From Solibacteraceae bacterium (GTDB lineage Bacteria; Acidobacteriota; Terriglobia; Bryobacterales; Bryobacteraceae): 64,000 bases of DNA. Positions 44,374 to 53,183 of this stretch are shown in pieces (position 1 is the first letter of the stretch; the number at the start of each line of letters is the position of its first letter). A program made the translations under genes and the position numbers. The notes under the pieces are model-generated. The model was not told the DNA's origin and did not search any database. It saw only the letters and a program-made list of their open reading frames with translations. The DNA lies in contig JAJPJX010000116.1 in NCBI GenBank assembly GCA_021324015.1, positions 1-64,000 of the forward strand, in the 5' to 3' direction.

Positions 44374-47300
44374 TCAGTCGGCGCCTGCCGCTCTCGATGC
44401 CGCGGCCAGCAGCGCCTGCGCCTCTGCGTCGGAGAGCTGCTCCACCTTCGCTAGAGCCCCCTCCAGTTGTCCGGCCGGGGCCAGTTGCGCGGACAGCCTC
44501 GCCGCCAGTTGCGCCGGCGAACAGGTGAATAGATCGATCAACGAGACCTTGAGATGCAGCTTGGATTGAATCCGGTTGCGCAGTTCCACCGCCATCAGCG
44601 AATCCATGCCCATCGCGCTGAGGGTCTTGTTTGCGCTGAGGCGCGCGGGATCGTAGCGCAGCACGCGGGCAGCTTCCTCGCGCAGCCACTCCTCCGCCGC
44701 CGCCAGCCTCTCGCCGGCGTCCGCGAGCATTAGGCGCAACAGGGCCGCGTCCCCGGCTTCCCCGGAGGAAGACGTCTGCTGCGCCGGAGCGGTCAATTCG
44801 GAAAGAAGCGGCGTCGGCTGCATCGCTCCCCAATCGGCATCGAACACGGCCGCTTGCGTGTAGCCGCCCCGTAGCAGGTGCTCCAGGGCTTCCAGCCCCA
44901 GCGCCGGTTCGATGCGTCTCACCGCGCGCAGCGTGGCATCCGCTCCCGTGGTTTCCCGCGCCAGGATGCCCACCTGCGACCACGGCCCCCAGTTGATGAC
45001 CAGCGCCGGCAGCCCGCAGGCGCGGCGGTGGTGCGCCAGCGCGTCCGCAAACGTGTTGCCGCAGGCGTAGTTCGCCTGTCCGAAATGGCCGAGCAGGCCG
45101 GTCATCGAGGAGTACAGCACAAAGAAATCCAGCGGCAGATGCCGCGTCAGCGTGTGCAATGCCCACGACCCGAACACCTTCGGCCGCACCACCGCCTCGA
45201 ACGTCGCGCGGTCCATGCGCAGCAGCAACTGGTCGCGGATCAGCCCCGCCGAATGCACGATGCCCCGGATCTCCGGCCAGCCTTCGCTCTCGTACTGGGC
45301 CAGGAACTCGGCCAGTTGCCCTTCGTCGCCCACGTCCACTGCGGCCGCTTGCACGTGCGCGCCCAACCGCTCCAGCTCCCGGATTGCCGCCACACGGGAT
45401 GCCGCGGGATGTCCGGGAGGCATGTGCTTCCACGCGGCGCGCGGCGGCAGTGGGGTGCGCCCCAGCAGAATCAGCCGGCGCGCCCCGCGCTGCGCCATCC
45501 ATCTCGCCGTCTCCAGGCCCAGCCCGATCAGGCCGCCGGTAATGATATAGGAGGCCTCCGGCCGGAAGAGCAAGGGAACCTCGCCCGGCCCCGGATCCTC
45601 GGCCCGTGACAGCCGCAGGGCGTATCTGCGTCCTCCCCGATACGCGATCTCATCCGGATCGCCCGCCCGCAGAATCTCCGCGCATAGCAGTTCCGCGTCG
45701 CGCTCCGGATCCGCGCCCCCCAGGTCCACCAGGCCGCCCCAGAATTCCGCGTGCTCCAGCGCGACAACCCGGCCCAGCCCCCAATACGGCGCCGCGCTGA
45801 CTTGCAGCCGCTCGCCGGTTCGCTCCACGGCCTGAGCTTTGCGCGTCACCATCCACAGCCGCGGATAAACCCCAGCGACGGCCTCGGCCAGCCCGCGCAC
45901 CACTTGTGTCACGCTCTCCCAACCGCGCGACAACTCCGCCGCCAGGGATGCCGCAGACGTCTCCTCCGCGGGCGCGCTGTCCAGCGCCCGGAGATGCACA
46001 ATTCCCGCAACCGCCGGCATGTCCCCGTGCGCGGCTTCCCGCAACAGTCCCGCCACATTCGCGCTCTCGCGCGTTGCCAGTGTTCGATGCCCGAGCCTTT
46101 CCAGCCGCGCCGCCAGCCTCTCGCCTACCCCCTGCGAATCCGCCAGCAAAATCCACGTTCGCGGTTCCCCCTCCGGTGCGCCATCCCTATCGAGCGGCTG
46201 CTCCCGCCATCTCGGCTCGTACAAAATCGCGCGCGCCGTGCGGGACCCATCCGCTTGTGCGGCGTCAACGCGCTGCAACCGCAGCCCGGTGACGGCGGCC
46301 GCCACCTGGCCGGAACCGTTGATCATCTCCAGGTCGGCCTCCAGCGTGGCCTCTCCCGGCTGGCTTCCGCCCGTGAGCCGCGCGTGAACCGAAATACACG
46401 CTTCCGGCCGCGCGAAGATCTCCAGTCGTCCCACCGCGCGTGGCACGTACGTGCTGCTCTCGCCGGGCGGCAGCGTGGCGGCCACCACTTGAAAAGCTCC
46501 ATCCAGCAGCAGGGGATGCAGCTGGTAGGCCTTTACCTCGCTGGCGGCCGAAGCCGGCAGTTCGACTCTGCCCCATGCCTCGCCGTCCGTACGCCGGACC
46601 TCGCGCACCACCCGGAAGGCCGGTCCGTAACAGATGCCGCGCCGCTCCATGGCCTGGTAGTGCGCCTCCGCCTCTATCCGCTCGGCGCCGCCGCTCGCGC
46701 ATCCTGTCGCCCGCCGCTCCTCCCGCGCAGCCACGAAGACCACCGCGCCCGAAGCGTGCAGCACAGCCGCCTCGCTATTTGCCGGCCGGCTGTAGATCCG
46801 AATCGAAATCTCCCCGGCGGAGACTGGCGATGCCACCACCTGCACGCGATGCTGCTCTCCCGCGCCCAGCCCCAACGGCCGTATGAACTCCAGGCGTTCG
46901 AGGACGCATGCCCGGCCGCCGGCCACCTCGCCCGACGCTGCCAGCGCCATTTCCACGAAGGCGGCGCCCGGCAGCAGCACCGTCTCTCCCAGCCGGTGAT
47001 CCTCCAGGTAATGCACCGTTCTGGCGTTCAGGTCCAACTCCCAGAAGTGCTCTCCCGGGCGCGCCGCGGAGGCCAGGTGCTCGCCCAGCAGAGGCCGCAC
47101 GCCCTCCCGGGAACCTGCCGCGCTCCCCGGAAGCTGATCGAACCAGTAGCGCTCCCGCTGCCACGGATACGTGGGCAGCGGCACATGCGGCCCGCCTCGC
47201 GGATAGCGGCGCTTCCAATCCACCGGGTAGCCCAGCACATACAGGGCTCCCAGCGACCCGAGCAGGGTGGCCTGCTCATCCGCCTCGCGCTCGAGCGAGG

Positions 47301-49791
47301 GCAGCGCTTCCCCTGCCACTCCCAGGCTCGCCAGTCCCTGCCGGATAGCGCCCGCCAGCACCGCGTGAGGGCTAATCTCCAGGAACACGCTGTGCCCGCT
47401 CTCCGCCAGCCGCTCCACGCCCTGCGCGAAGCGGAAAGGCTCCCGCAGATTGCGCGCCCAGTACGCCGCATCCAGCGCCTCGCCCGCTGTCACCCGGCCG
47501 GCCACTGTCGAGAAGAACGGAATCGAAGTTCCCCGCGGCCGGATGTCCGCCAGGCGTCTGGCGAGTTCCTCCACCACCGCATCCATCTGCGGGCTGTGCG
47601 CGGCCACGTCCACGTTGCCGAGCAGCCGGCAAAACACGCCCCGCTGCTCCAGGCTCGCCAGCACTTCCTCAAGCGCATCGGGGTCCCCCGAAATCACGCT
47701 CGAGGCCGGCCCCGTACTCCCGGCCACCGCCAGCCGGCTCTCGTATCCCTGGATCGCCCTTTCCGCCGCCTCATGCGCCAGGCCGACTACCGCCGTCCGC
47801 CCGAGCCCTGCGCGCGTCTGCAAGAGGCGGCTGCGTTCGTAGACCACGCGGGCCGCGTCTTCCAGGTTCAGCGCCCCCGCCACGTAAGCGGCCGCCACCT
47901 CGCCCAGGCTCTGCCCGATAATCGCGTCCGGCGTTACGCCCCAGGAGCGCCACAACGCCGCCAGCCCTACTTGAAACGCGAAGATGATCGGCTGCGCCAC
48001 GTCCATGCGCTGCCAGAGCGCCTCGGAAGCCTGCGCGCCCAGCCGGTCCGTAAGCGGCCAACCGGTGTGCGCCGCGAGCCGCCGCGAGCAGTCTTCCAGT
48101 GCTTCGCGGAACACCGGCTCTGCGGAGCAAAGCTGGCTGCCCATCCCCAGCCAGTGCGCGCCCTGCCCGGAAAACACGAACACCAGCTTGGGCCGCTCCA
48201 CCGGCGCGGGTCCGCCCCAACGTGTGGTGGCCGCCACTTCTCCGGCGTCCGCGAACGCCGCGAGTTGTGCGCCGGCCTGCTCGGCCGTGCGCGCCGCCAC
48301 CGTCAGCCGGTAGTCGTGATGCGTGCGCTGCAAGCTGGCCGCCCGGCAGATCTCCGGAAAATGAAAGCCGCGCCCCTCCGCCCCTGCCAGGAACTCCCGG
48401 TAGCGCGCCGCGCACGCTCGCAGCGCTTCGGGACTGCGCGCCGAAATCGGCAGCACGCAGGACTCGCCGCCCGCGATGCGCGCCGTTTCCGCTGGCGGCG
48501 CCTCTTCGAGGACCACGTGCGCATTCGTCCCGCCGAAGCCGAATCCGCTGACCCCCGCCACGCGCCGCCGCCGCGCCGCCGGCCAAGGCCCCGGTTGCGT
48601 GTAGATCCGCAGCGGGAAGTCCAGATCCCGCAACATCGGATTCAGCTCGCGGAAGTGCAGGTTCGGCGGGATCACCCCGCGTTCCAGCGCCAGAGCCGTC
48701 TTGATCACTCCCGCAACCCCGGCGGCTGCCTCCGGATGCCCCAGGTTGGATTTCACGGATCCCAGCACGCAGGCGAAATCCCGCGGCCGTTCCTGCCCCA
48801 GCACAGCCGCGAGCGAACCAGCCTCGATCGGATCGCCCAGCGGCGTGCCCGTGCCGTGCGTCTCCACGTACTGCACTTCCGCCGGAGAAATGCCCGCTTT
48901 GGCGTATGCTTCGCGAAGCAGCGCCTCCTGCGCCGCGCCGTTCGGCGCCATGATCCCGTTGCTGCGCCCGTCCTGGTTCACCGCGCTCGCGCGAATCACG
49001 GCGTGGATGCGGTCGCCGTCGGTGAGCGCCCGCGAAAGCCGCTTCAGCGCCACCAGCCCCGCGCCTTCGCCGCGCACCATGCCGTTCGCCGAGGCATCGA
49101 ACGGCTTCGAGCGTCCGTCTGGCGCCAGGGATCCCGCGCGCGAAAAGAACACGTCCCCGGAAGGCAGCAGGTTGAGGCTCACCCCGCCCGCCAGCGCCAT
49201 CTCCGTCTCGCCCGCCCGCAGCCCCAGGCAGGCCAGGTGAATCGCCACCAGCGAACCCGAGCAGGCCGTGTCCACCGCCAGGCTCGGCCCGCGCAGATCG
49301 AAGAAGTACGAGACCCGGTTCGCCACGATGCTGTTCGCCGTCCCGATGCCCGTGTAGATCTGGAACCGCGTCAGGTCGCGAGAAATCAATTGGTCGTAGT
49401 CGTTTGTCAGCGTGGCGATGTACACGCCCGTGCGGCTGCCCGCCAGTTGCTCCGGAGGGATGCCCGCGTCCTCCAGCGTTTCCCAGGCCACTTCCAGCAT
49501 CAGCCGTTGCCGCGGATCCACGTGCGGCGCCTCCCGCGGCGAAATCCCGAAAAACGCGGCGTCAAAGCGATCCACTTCGTCCAGAAAGCCGCCGCAGCGC
49601 GCCTTGATCTTTCCCGCCGCGTTCTGGTCCGGGTGGTAATACGCGTTGACGTCCCAGCGCTCCGGCGGGACCTCCTTCACCGCGTCGCGCCCCTCGATCA
49701 GCAGATCCCAGAACTGCGCCAGGCCGGGCGCGCCGGGATACCGGCATCCCATGCCGATGATGGCGATCGGTTCGCGCTCGGGGCTGCTCAT
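44374..49791 (-). CDS. Type I polyketide synthase module, KS-AT-DH-KR-ACP
   Basis: An 1805-residue single module. Its ATG (49791) overlaps the ligase stop (ATGA). KS: DTACSGS with Cys 177, His 312 (THGTGTPLGD) and His 352 (SNLGH). AT: GQSLGE with Ser 628; the extender-selective motif is VAAHS (729-733), between the malonyl (HAFH) and methylmalonyl (YASH) patterns, so the extender is uncertain. DH: DHRLGETVLLPG near 931 and LLLDGAFQ with Asp 1097; the usual Gly of HxxxGxxxxP appears as Glu. KR: TGGLIGLG near 1420, LYSSMTG and QANYACGN, and an Asp in the loop after HSAG that suggests B-type (D-hydroxy) reduction. No enoylreductase. ACP: GMDS at 1728. It would extend the aryl starter by one unit to a dienoyl chain and pass it to the Glu-like module. 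Confidence 0.92.
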   Translation of the reverse strand: MSSPEREPIAIIGMGCRYPGAPGLAQFWDLLIEGRDAVKEVPPERWDVNAYYHPDQNAAGKIKARCGGFLDEVDRFDAAFFGISPREAPHVDPRQRLMLEVAWETLEDAGIPPEQLAGSRTGVYIATLTNDYDQLISRDLTRFQIYTGIGTANSIVANRVSYFFDLRGPSLAVDTACSGSLVAIHLACLGLRAGETEMALAGGVSLNLLPSGDVFFSRAGSLAPDGRSKPFDASANGMVRGEGAGLVALKRLSRALTDGDRIHAVIRASAVNQDGRSNGIMAPNGAAQEALLREAYAKAGISPAEVQYVETHGTGTPLGDPIEAGSLAAVLGQERPRDFACVLGSVKSNLGHPEAAAGVAGVIKTALALERGVIPPNLHFRELNPMLRDLDFPLRIYTQPGPWPAARRRRVAGVSGFGFGGTNAHVVLEEAPPAETARIAGGESCVLPISARSPEALRACAARYREFLAGAEGRGFHFPEICRAASLQRTHHDYRLTVAARTAEQAGAQLAAFADAGEVAATTRWGGPAPVERPKLVFVFSGQGAHWLGMGSQLCSAEPVFREALEDCSRRLAAHTGWPLTDRLGAQASEALWQRMDVAQPIIFAFQVGLAALWRSWGVTPDAIIGQSLGEVAAAYVAGALNLEDAARVVYERSRLLQTRAGLGRTAVVGLAHEAAERAIQGYESRLAVAGSTGPASSVISGDPDALEEVLASLEQRGVFCRLLGNVDVAAHSPQMDAVVEELARRLADIRPRGTSIPFFSTVAGRVTAGEALDAAYWARNLREPFRFAQGVERLAESGHSVFLEISPHAVLAGAIRQGLASLGVAGEALPSLEREADEQATLLGSLGALYVLGYPVDWKRRYPRGGPHVPLPTYPWQRERYWFDQLPGSAAGSREGVRPLLGEHLASAARPGEHFWELDLNARTVHYLEDHRLGETVLLPGAAFVEMALAASGEVAGGRACVLERLEFIRPLGLGAGEQHRVQVVASPVSAGEISIRIYSRPANSEAAVLHASGAVVFVAAREERRATGCASGGAERIEAEAHYQAMERRGICYGPAFRVVREVRRTDGEAWGRVELPASAASEVKAYQLHPLLLDGAFQVVAATLPPGESSTYVPRAVGRLEIFARPEACISVHARLTGGSQPGEATLEADLEMINGSGQVAAAVTGLRLQRVDAAQADGSRTARAILYEPRWREQPLDRDGAPEGEPRTWILLADSQGVGERLAARLERLGHRTLATRESANVAGLLREAAHGDMPAVAGIVHLRALDSAPAEETSAASLAAELSRGWESVTQVVRGLAEAVAGVYPRLWMVTRKAQAVERTGERLQVSAAPYWGLGRVVALEHAEFWGGLVDLGGADPERDAELLCAEILRAGDPDEIAYRGGRRYALRLSRAEDPGPGEVPLLFRPEASYIITGGLIGLGLETARWMAQRGARRLILLGRTPLPPRAAWKHMPPGHPAASRVAAIRELERLGAHVQAAAVDVGDEGQLAEFLAQYESEGWPEIRGIVHSAGLIRDQLLLRMDRATFEAVVRPKVFGSWALHTLTRHLPLDFFVLYSSMTGLLGHFGQANYACGNTFADALAHHRRACGLPALVINWGPWSQVGILARETTGADATLRAVRRIEPALGLEALEHLLRGGYTQAAVFDADWGAMQPTPLLSELTAPAQQTSSSGEAGDAALLRLMLADAGERLAAAEEWLREEAARVLRYDPARLSANKTLSAMGMDSLMAVELRNRIQSKLHLKVSLIDLFTCSPAQLAARLSAQLAPAGQLEGALAKVEQLSDAEAQALLAAASRAAGAD

Positions 49792-51581
49792 TCTCCGCTC
49801 CCGGCCGCCATGGCCCGTACCCTTCCGGCTTCCAGCCGCGCGATCGCCAACGCCAGCAACTCGATGGTTGGGTGTCGCCATAGCGCCGTGGCTTCGAGCC
49901 GCGTGCCGGATTCTTCGGCCGCCTCGCGGGCGAGCTGCACGGCCAAGATCGAGGAAACGCCCAGATCCGCGAACGCCATCCTCTGCCGCAGATGGCTCCG
50001 GGGTACGCCCAGCCGCGCCGCCAGCCAATCTGTGATCCACGCCTGCCAGGCCGCGGCGTCTCGGCTCTCGGCTCGCGCGCCTTTGACGGGCGCGGCAGCC
50101 TCGTCCCGCAGCACACGCTTCAGCACCTTCCCGCTCGGTGTCTTCGGCAGCGCGTCGCGGAACTCGATCGCCGCCGGGATCTTGTAGTCCGCCAGGCGCT
50201 CACGGCCGTAAGCCCGGATCTCCGCGGTGCTTGCCTGCGCGCCCGGCCGCCGCACGATGGCGGCGCGCACCTGTTCGCCCATGACCGCGTCGGCCGCCCC
50301 GTATACCGCGCACTCCAGCACCGCCGCGTGCCCGCTGAGTACGCCTTCCACCTCGGCCGGCCACACCTTCAGCCCGCCGCTGTTGATCATGTCTTTGAGC
50401 CGGTCCGTAATGTGCACATAGCCGTCACCGTCCAGCCATCCGATGTCCCCGCTGTGAAACCACCCGTCTCGAATCGCCTGCCCGGTCTCCTCCGGGCGTC
50501 CCCAATAACCGGCCATCACGTTCGGCCCGCGGATCACGATCTCGCCCTGCGCGCCCGGCGGCAGTTCCCGCCCGGTCTCCGGGTCCACCACCCGGATCGC
50601 CACGCCTTCGATCGGCGTCCCCACCGACCCGGGCTTGTGCCGCCGCTCGTGGTTGTAACTGGCAAACGGCGAGGTCTCCGTCAGCCCGTACCCCTGGTGG
50701 ATCACAGCGCCGAACTTCTCTTGCCACCGCCGCTCCACGTCTCCCGCGAGCGGCGCCGCGGCGGAAAAGAAATACCGCACGCCGCGCAAATCCTCGGGCT
50801 GCGCCTGGCCGTGCAGAATGGCGTACGTTGCGGGAATCCCGAAGAACATGGAAATCCCATCCGCGCGGATAGAATCCAGCACGCGCCCCGTCTCGAACTT
50901 GCGGTGCAACACCACGGTCGCTCCCGCCGCTAACCCTGCGTTGAGTACGGCGTTCTGCCCGAAGCAATGGTGCAGCGGCAAAAACAGCAGCAGGCGGTCC
51001 TCCGCGCGAATCCCCAGGTAGCGCACCTTCGACCGCGCGTTGAACACCAGGTTCCCGTGCGTCAGCACCGCGCCTTTCGGCGCGCCCGTGGTCCCGGAAG
51101 TGTACACGATCGCGGCTGGATCCTCCGCCCGCCGCTCGATTCCGGCGAACTCCCCCGCCTGCCGCCGCATCCGCCCACCGAGCGAAGCCTCTCCGTCCCC
51201 GTCCGCGATCAAGCGCCATTCCAGGCCGGGAAGCGCGCGGCGGGCCACGCGCTCCGCTAGCTCCCCGGTGGTGATCAGCCCCCTGGCCCCGCAGTCCGCT
51301 GCCAGCGTCCGCACCTCCGCGCTCGCCAGCGCCGGCGCCATCGACACGGCGACGGCGCCGCACTTCAGGATCGCCAGGTAGGCGTAAACCCACTCCGGCG
51401 TGTTCGGCAGATGCAGCGCCACCCGGTCTCCCGGTTGGATTCCCAGCCCGCGCAGCACTCCCGCCGCCTGCCCGGCCAGCGTGTCCAGCTCTTGGTAGCT
51501 GTACGCCGTGCCCTCGAACAGCAGCGCGGTTTGCCGCGGAGACCTTTCCCGCGCGTCCTCGATGTGGCGCACCACGTTCAT
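49788..51581 (-). CDS. Acyl-AMP/CoA ligase fused to a carrier protein (starter loading)
   Basis: A 597-residue two-domain protein. Residues 1-500 form an ANL-superfamily ligase: YTSGTTGAPKG at 160-170, YGLTETSP, GWFHSGDIGWLDGDGYV and the catalytic Lys region PKTPSGKVLKR. Residues of about 515-597 form a carrier protein with the phosphopantetheine site in ADLGVSSILAVQL (Ser 544; the usual Asp before it is Ser, as in many carriers). This architecture activates a carboxylic acid as its adenylate and loads it directly on the fused carrier. The upstream gene makes a cinnamate- or beta-Phe-type acid and the downstream gene is a KS-first PKS, so it very probably loads an aryl acid starter. It starts six bases after the ammonia-lyase stop and overlaps the PKS start. 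Confidence 0.87.
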   Translation of the reverse strand: MNVVRHIEDARERSPRQTALLFEGTAYSYQELDTLAGQAAGVLRGLGIQPGDRVALHLPNTPEWVYAYLAILKCGAVAVSMAPALASAEVRTLAADCGARGLITTGELAERVARRALPGLEWRLIADGDGEASLGGRMRRQAGEFAGIERRAEDPAAIVYTSGTTGAPKGAVLTHGNLVFNARSKVRYLGIRAEDRLLLFLPLHHCFGQNAVLNAGLAAGATVVLHRKFETGRVLDSIRADGISMFFGIPATYAILHGQAQPEDLRGVRYFFSAAAPLAGDVERRWQEKFGAVIHQGYGLTETSPFASYNHERRHKPGSVGTPIEGVAIRVVDPETGRELPPGAQGEIVIRGPNVMAGYWGRPEETGQAIRDGWFHSGDIGWLDGDGYVHITDRLKDMINSGGLKVWPAEVEGVLSGHAAVLECAVYGAADAVMGEQVRAAIVRRPGAQASTAEIRAYGRERLADYKIPAAIEFRDALPKTPSGKVLKRVLRDEAAAPVKGARAESRDAAAWQAWITDWLAARLGVPRSHLRQRMAFADLGVSSILAVQLAREAAEESGTRLEATALWRHPTIELLALAIARLEAGRVRAMAAGSGE

Positions 51582-51587
51582 GCCGGC

Positions 51588-53171
51588 CTAATCCGCTCCC
51601 GCCGTCGCCTGGCCCACCCCGGAGGCCATTTCCTGCGCCTCGGCCTCCCCCAGAGGCAGTTCCCCAGCCCGCATCATTTCCAGCACCGCGCGGATATCCC
51701 CGTCCTGCCGCCGGTCGAAATCGTTGAAGCGCACCCGCTGCCGCACCGTGTCGCGCATCCGCAGGGCGCGCCGGTGGCAGCCCTCCCCGCGGCGCAGGTC
51801 CACCGCCTGGCACAGGGCCAGCGTGTAGATGGCGGCCACCGTCTCGGTGAGTTCGATCACCCGCAGGCAATCCCGCGCCCCGATGGTGCCCATGCTCACC
51901 TTGTCCTGGTTGTGGCACTCCGTGCTGCGGCTGAACACGCTCGCGGGCACGGTCAGCTTCAGCGCCTCCGCCGTGAGGGCGGAAGCCGCAATCTGCATGG
52001 CTTTAAATCCGTGATGTGCCGTGCGGTCCGCGCCTCGGCGGCCTACCAGGTTCTCCGGCAGCCCTTCGCTGGTGGCCGGCGCGCATAGCAGGGCCATCTG
52101 GCGGTCCAGTAGGTCCGCCACATTCGCCACCGCGGCCTTCAGCGAATCCGCCACGAAGCCCACATGCCCGCCGTAAAAATTCCCGCCGGAAAGCACATCG
52201 CCGCTCTCCGGATCGATGAGCGGGTTGTCGTTCACGCCGTTCACTTCCGTTTCCGTCCACAGGCGCATCCACTCCATCCCGTCCACCAGCACACCGATCA
52301 CGTGGGGCGCGCAGCGGATCGAGTAGCGGTCCTGAATCCTCCCGTTCCGCCGCGGGCCGGGCTCGTATTCCAGGTCCTCCCGGATCCACCGCGCCGCCTC
52401 CTGCTGGCCGGGGTGCGGCTTGGCCGCGAAGATCCGCGCGTCGAAGTGCGCCGGGTTGCCCCGCATCACGTCGCTCGCCATGGCCGTCAGCGCCGCCGCC
52501 AGGCGGGCCAACCGCGCCGCACGCTCCAGCGCCAGGCACACCAGCGCCGCCATCACGCATGTCCCGTTCATGATGGCCAGGCTTTCCTTCGGCTGCAGCT
52601 CCAGCGGCTCCAGGCCCGCCTGCTGGAGGGCCGCAGCCGCGCTCATCACCCGCCCCCGGTAGCACACCTCGCGCTCGCCGATGAGCGCCGCCGCCACGTA
52701 GGAAAGCGGCGTCAGGTCGCCACTGGCTCCCACCGATCCCTCGCTGGGAATCACCGGAAGAATGCGCCGGTTCACCAGGGCGCAGAGCCTCTCCAGCACC
52801 GCGGGGCGCACCGCCGACCAGCCGCGCGCCAGACTCGCCAGCCGTACCGCCATCACCGCCGCGGAGACTTCTTCGCTGAATGTCTCTCCTGTGCCGCACC
52901 CGTGGAACCGCACCAGGTTTACCGCCATCGCCGGGCTCAGTGCGGCCGGCACGTCGCTCAGGCAGGATTCGCCAAAGCCCGTGGTCACGCCGTAAATCCG
53001 CTCGCCCGCAGCCAGCCACTCCTGGAGCCGGCGCGCGCTGCGTTCGATCCTGTCCCGGACCTCCGGCCGCGGGTCCACCTGGACCTCCACGTCCCCCCGG
53101 GCCGCGGCGGCGATGTCCGCGCACGTGACATGCGATTCTCCCAACAATAGGACCGGTTTTTCGTGGCGCAT
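51588..53171 (-). CDS. MIO-dependent aromatic amino acid ammonia-lyase or aminomutase
   Basis: A 527-residue member of the HAL/PAL/TAL family. The ASG triad that makes the MIO cofactor is at 149-151 (GSVGASGDLTPL); the catalytic Tyr loop is at about 60 (YGVTTGFGES). The motif after the active centre is HNQDKVSMG, as in Phe/Tyr enzymes, not the QEDHVS type of histidine ammonia-lyases. At the selectivity pair (NLVRFHGCG) residue 89 is Phe, where bacterial tyrosine lyases have His and phenylalanine lyases Phe, so Phe is the likelier substrate; the following His 90 is unusual. The product is trans-cinnamate if a lyase, or beta-Phe if an aminomutase. The gene sits between the type II thioesterase (12 bases) and the loading ligase (6 bases), so it supplies the starter. 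Confidence 0.88.
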   Translation of the reverse strand: MRHEKPVLLLGESHVTCADIAAAARGDVEVQVDPRPEVRDRIERSARRLQEWLAAGERIYGVTTGFGESCLSDVPAALSPAMAVNLVRFHGCGTGETFSEEVSAAVMAVRLASLARGWSAVRPAVLERLCALVNRRILPVIPSEGSVGASGDLTPLSYVAAALIGEREVCYRGRVMSAAAALQQAGLEPLELQPKESLAIMNGTCVMAALVCLALERAARLARLAAALTAMASDVMRGNPAHFDARIFAAKPHPGQQEAARWIREDLEYEPGPRRNGRIQDRYSIRCAPHVIGVLVDGMEWMRLWTETEVNGVNDNPLIDPESGDVLSGGNFYGGHVGFVADSLKAAVANVADLLDRQMALLCAPATSEGLPENLVGRRGADRTAHHGFKAMQIAASALTAEALKLTVPASVFSRSTECHNQDKVSMGTIGARDCLRVIELTETVAAIYTLALCQAVDLRRGEGCHRRALRMRDTVRQRVRFNDFDRRQDGDIRAVLEMMRAGELPLGEAEAQEMASGVGQATAGAD

Positions 53172-53183
53172 GGGGAAAATTTC

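Noticed and set aside
44363-45502. An N-terminal extension of the Glu-like NRPS into the PKS gene
   Set aside because: The frame stays open by chance, but the extension is low-complexity and overlaps the KR/ACP of the PKS; the ATG at 44362 starts the expected condensation-domain N-terminus.
45751-50187. A plus-strand open frame of about 1478 codons opposite the PKS and ligase genes
   Set aside because: It is antisense to well-defined KS, AT, DH, KR and ligase motifs, has no recognisable domain and is rich in Arg/His/Pro/Gln, as expected of a shadow frame in high-GC DNA.
51588-53171. Housekeeping histidine ammonia-lyase (hutH)
   Set aside because: HNQDKVSMG replaces the Glu-containing histidine-lyase motif, position 89 is Phe, no other hut genes are near, and it is embedded in the PKS-NRPS operon.
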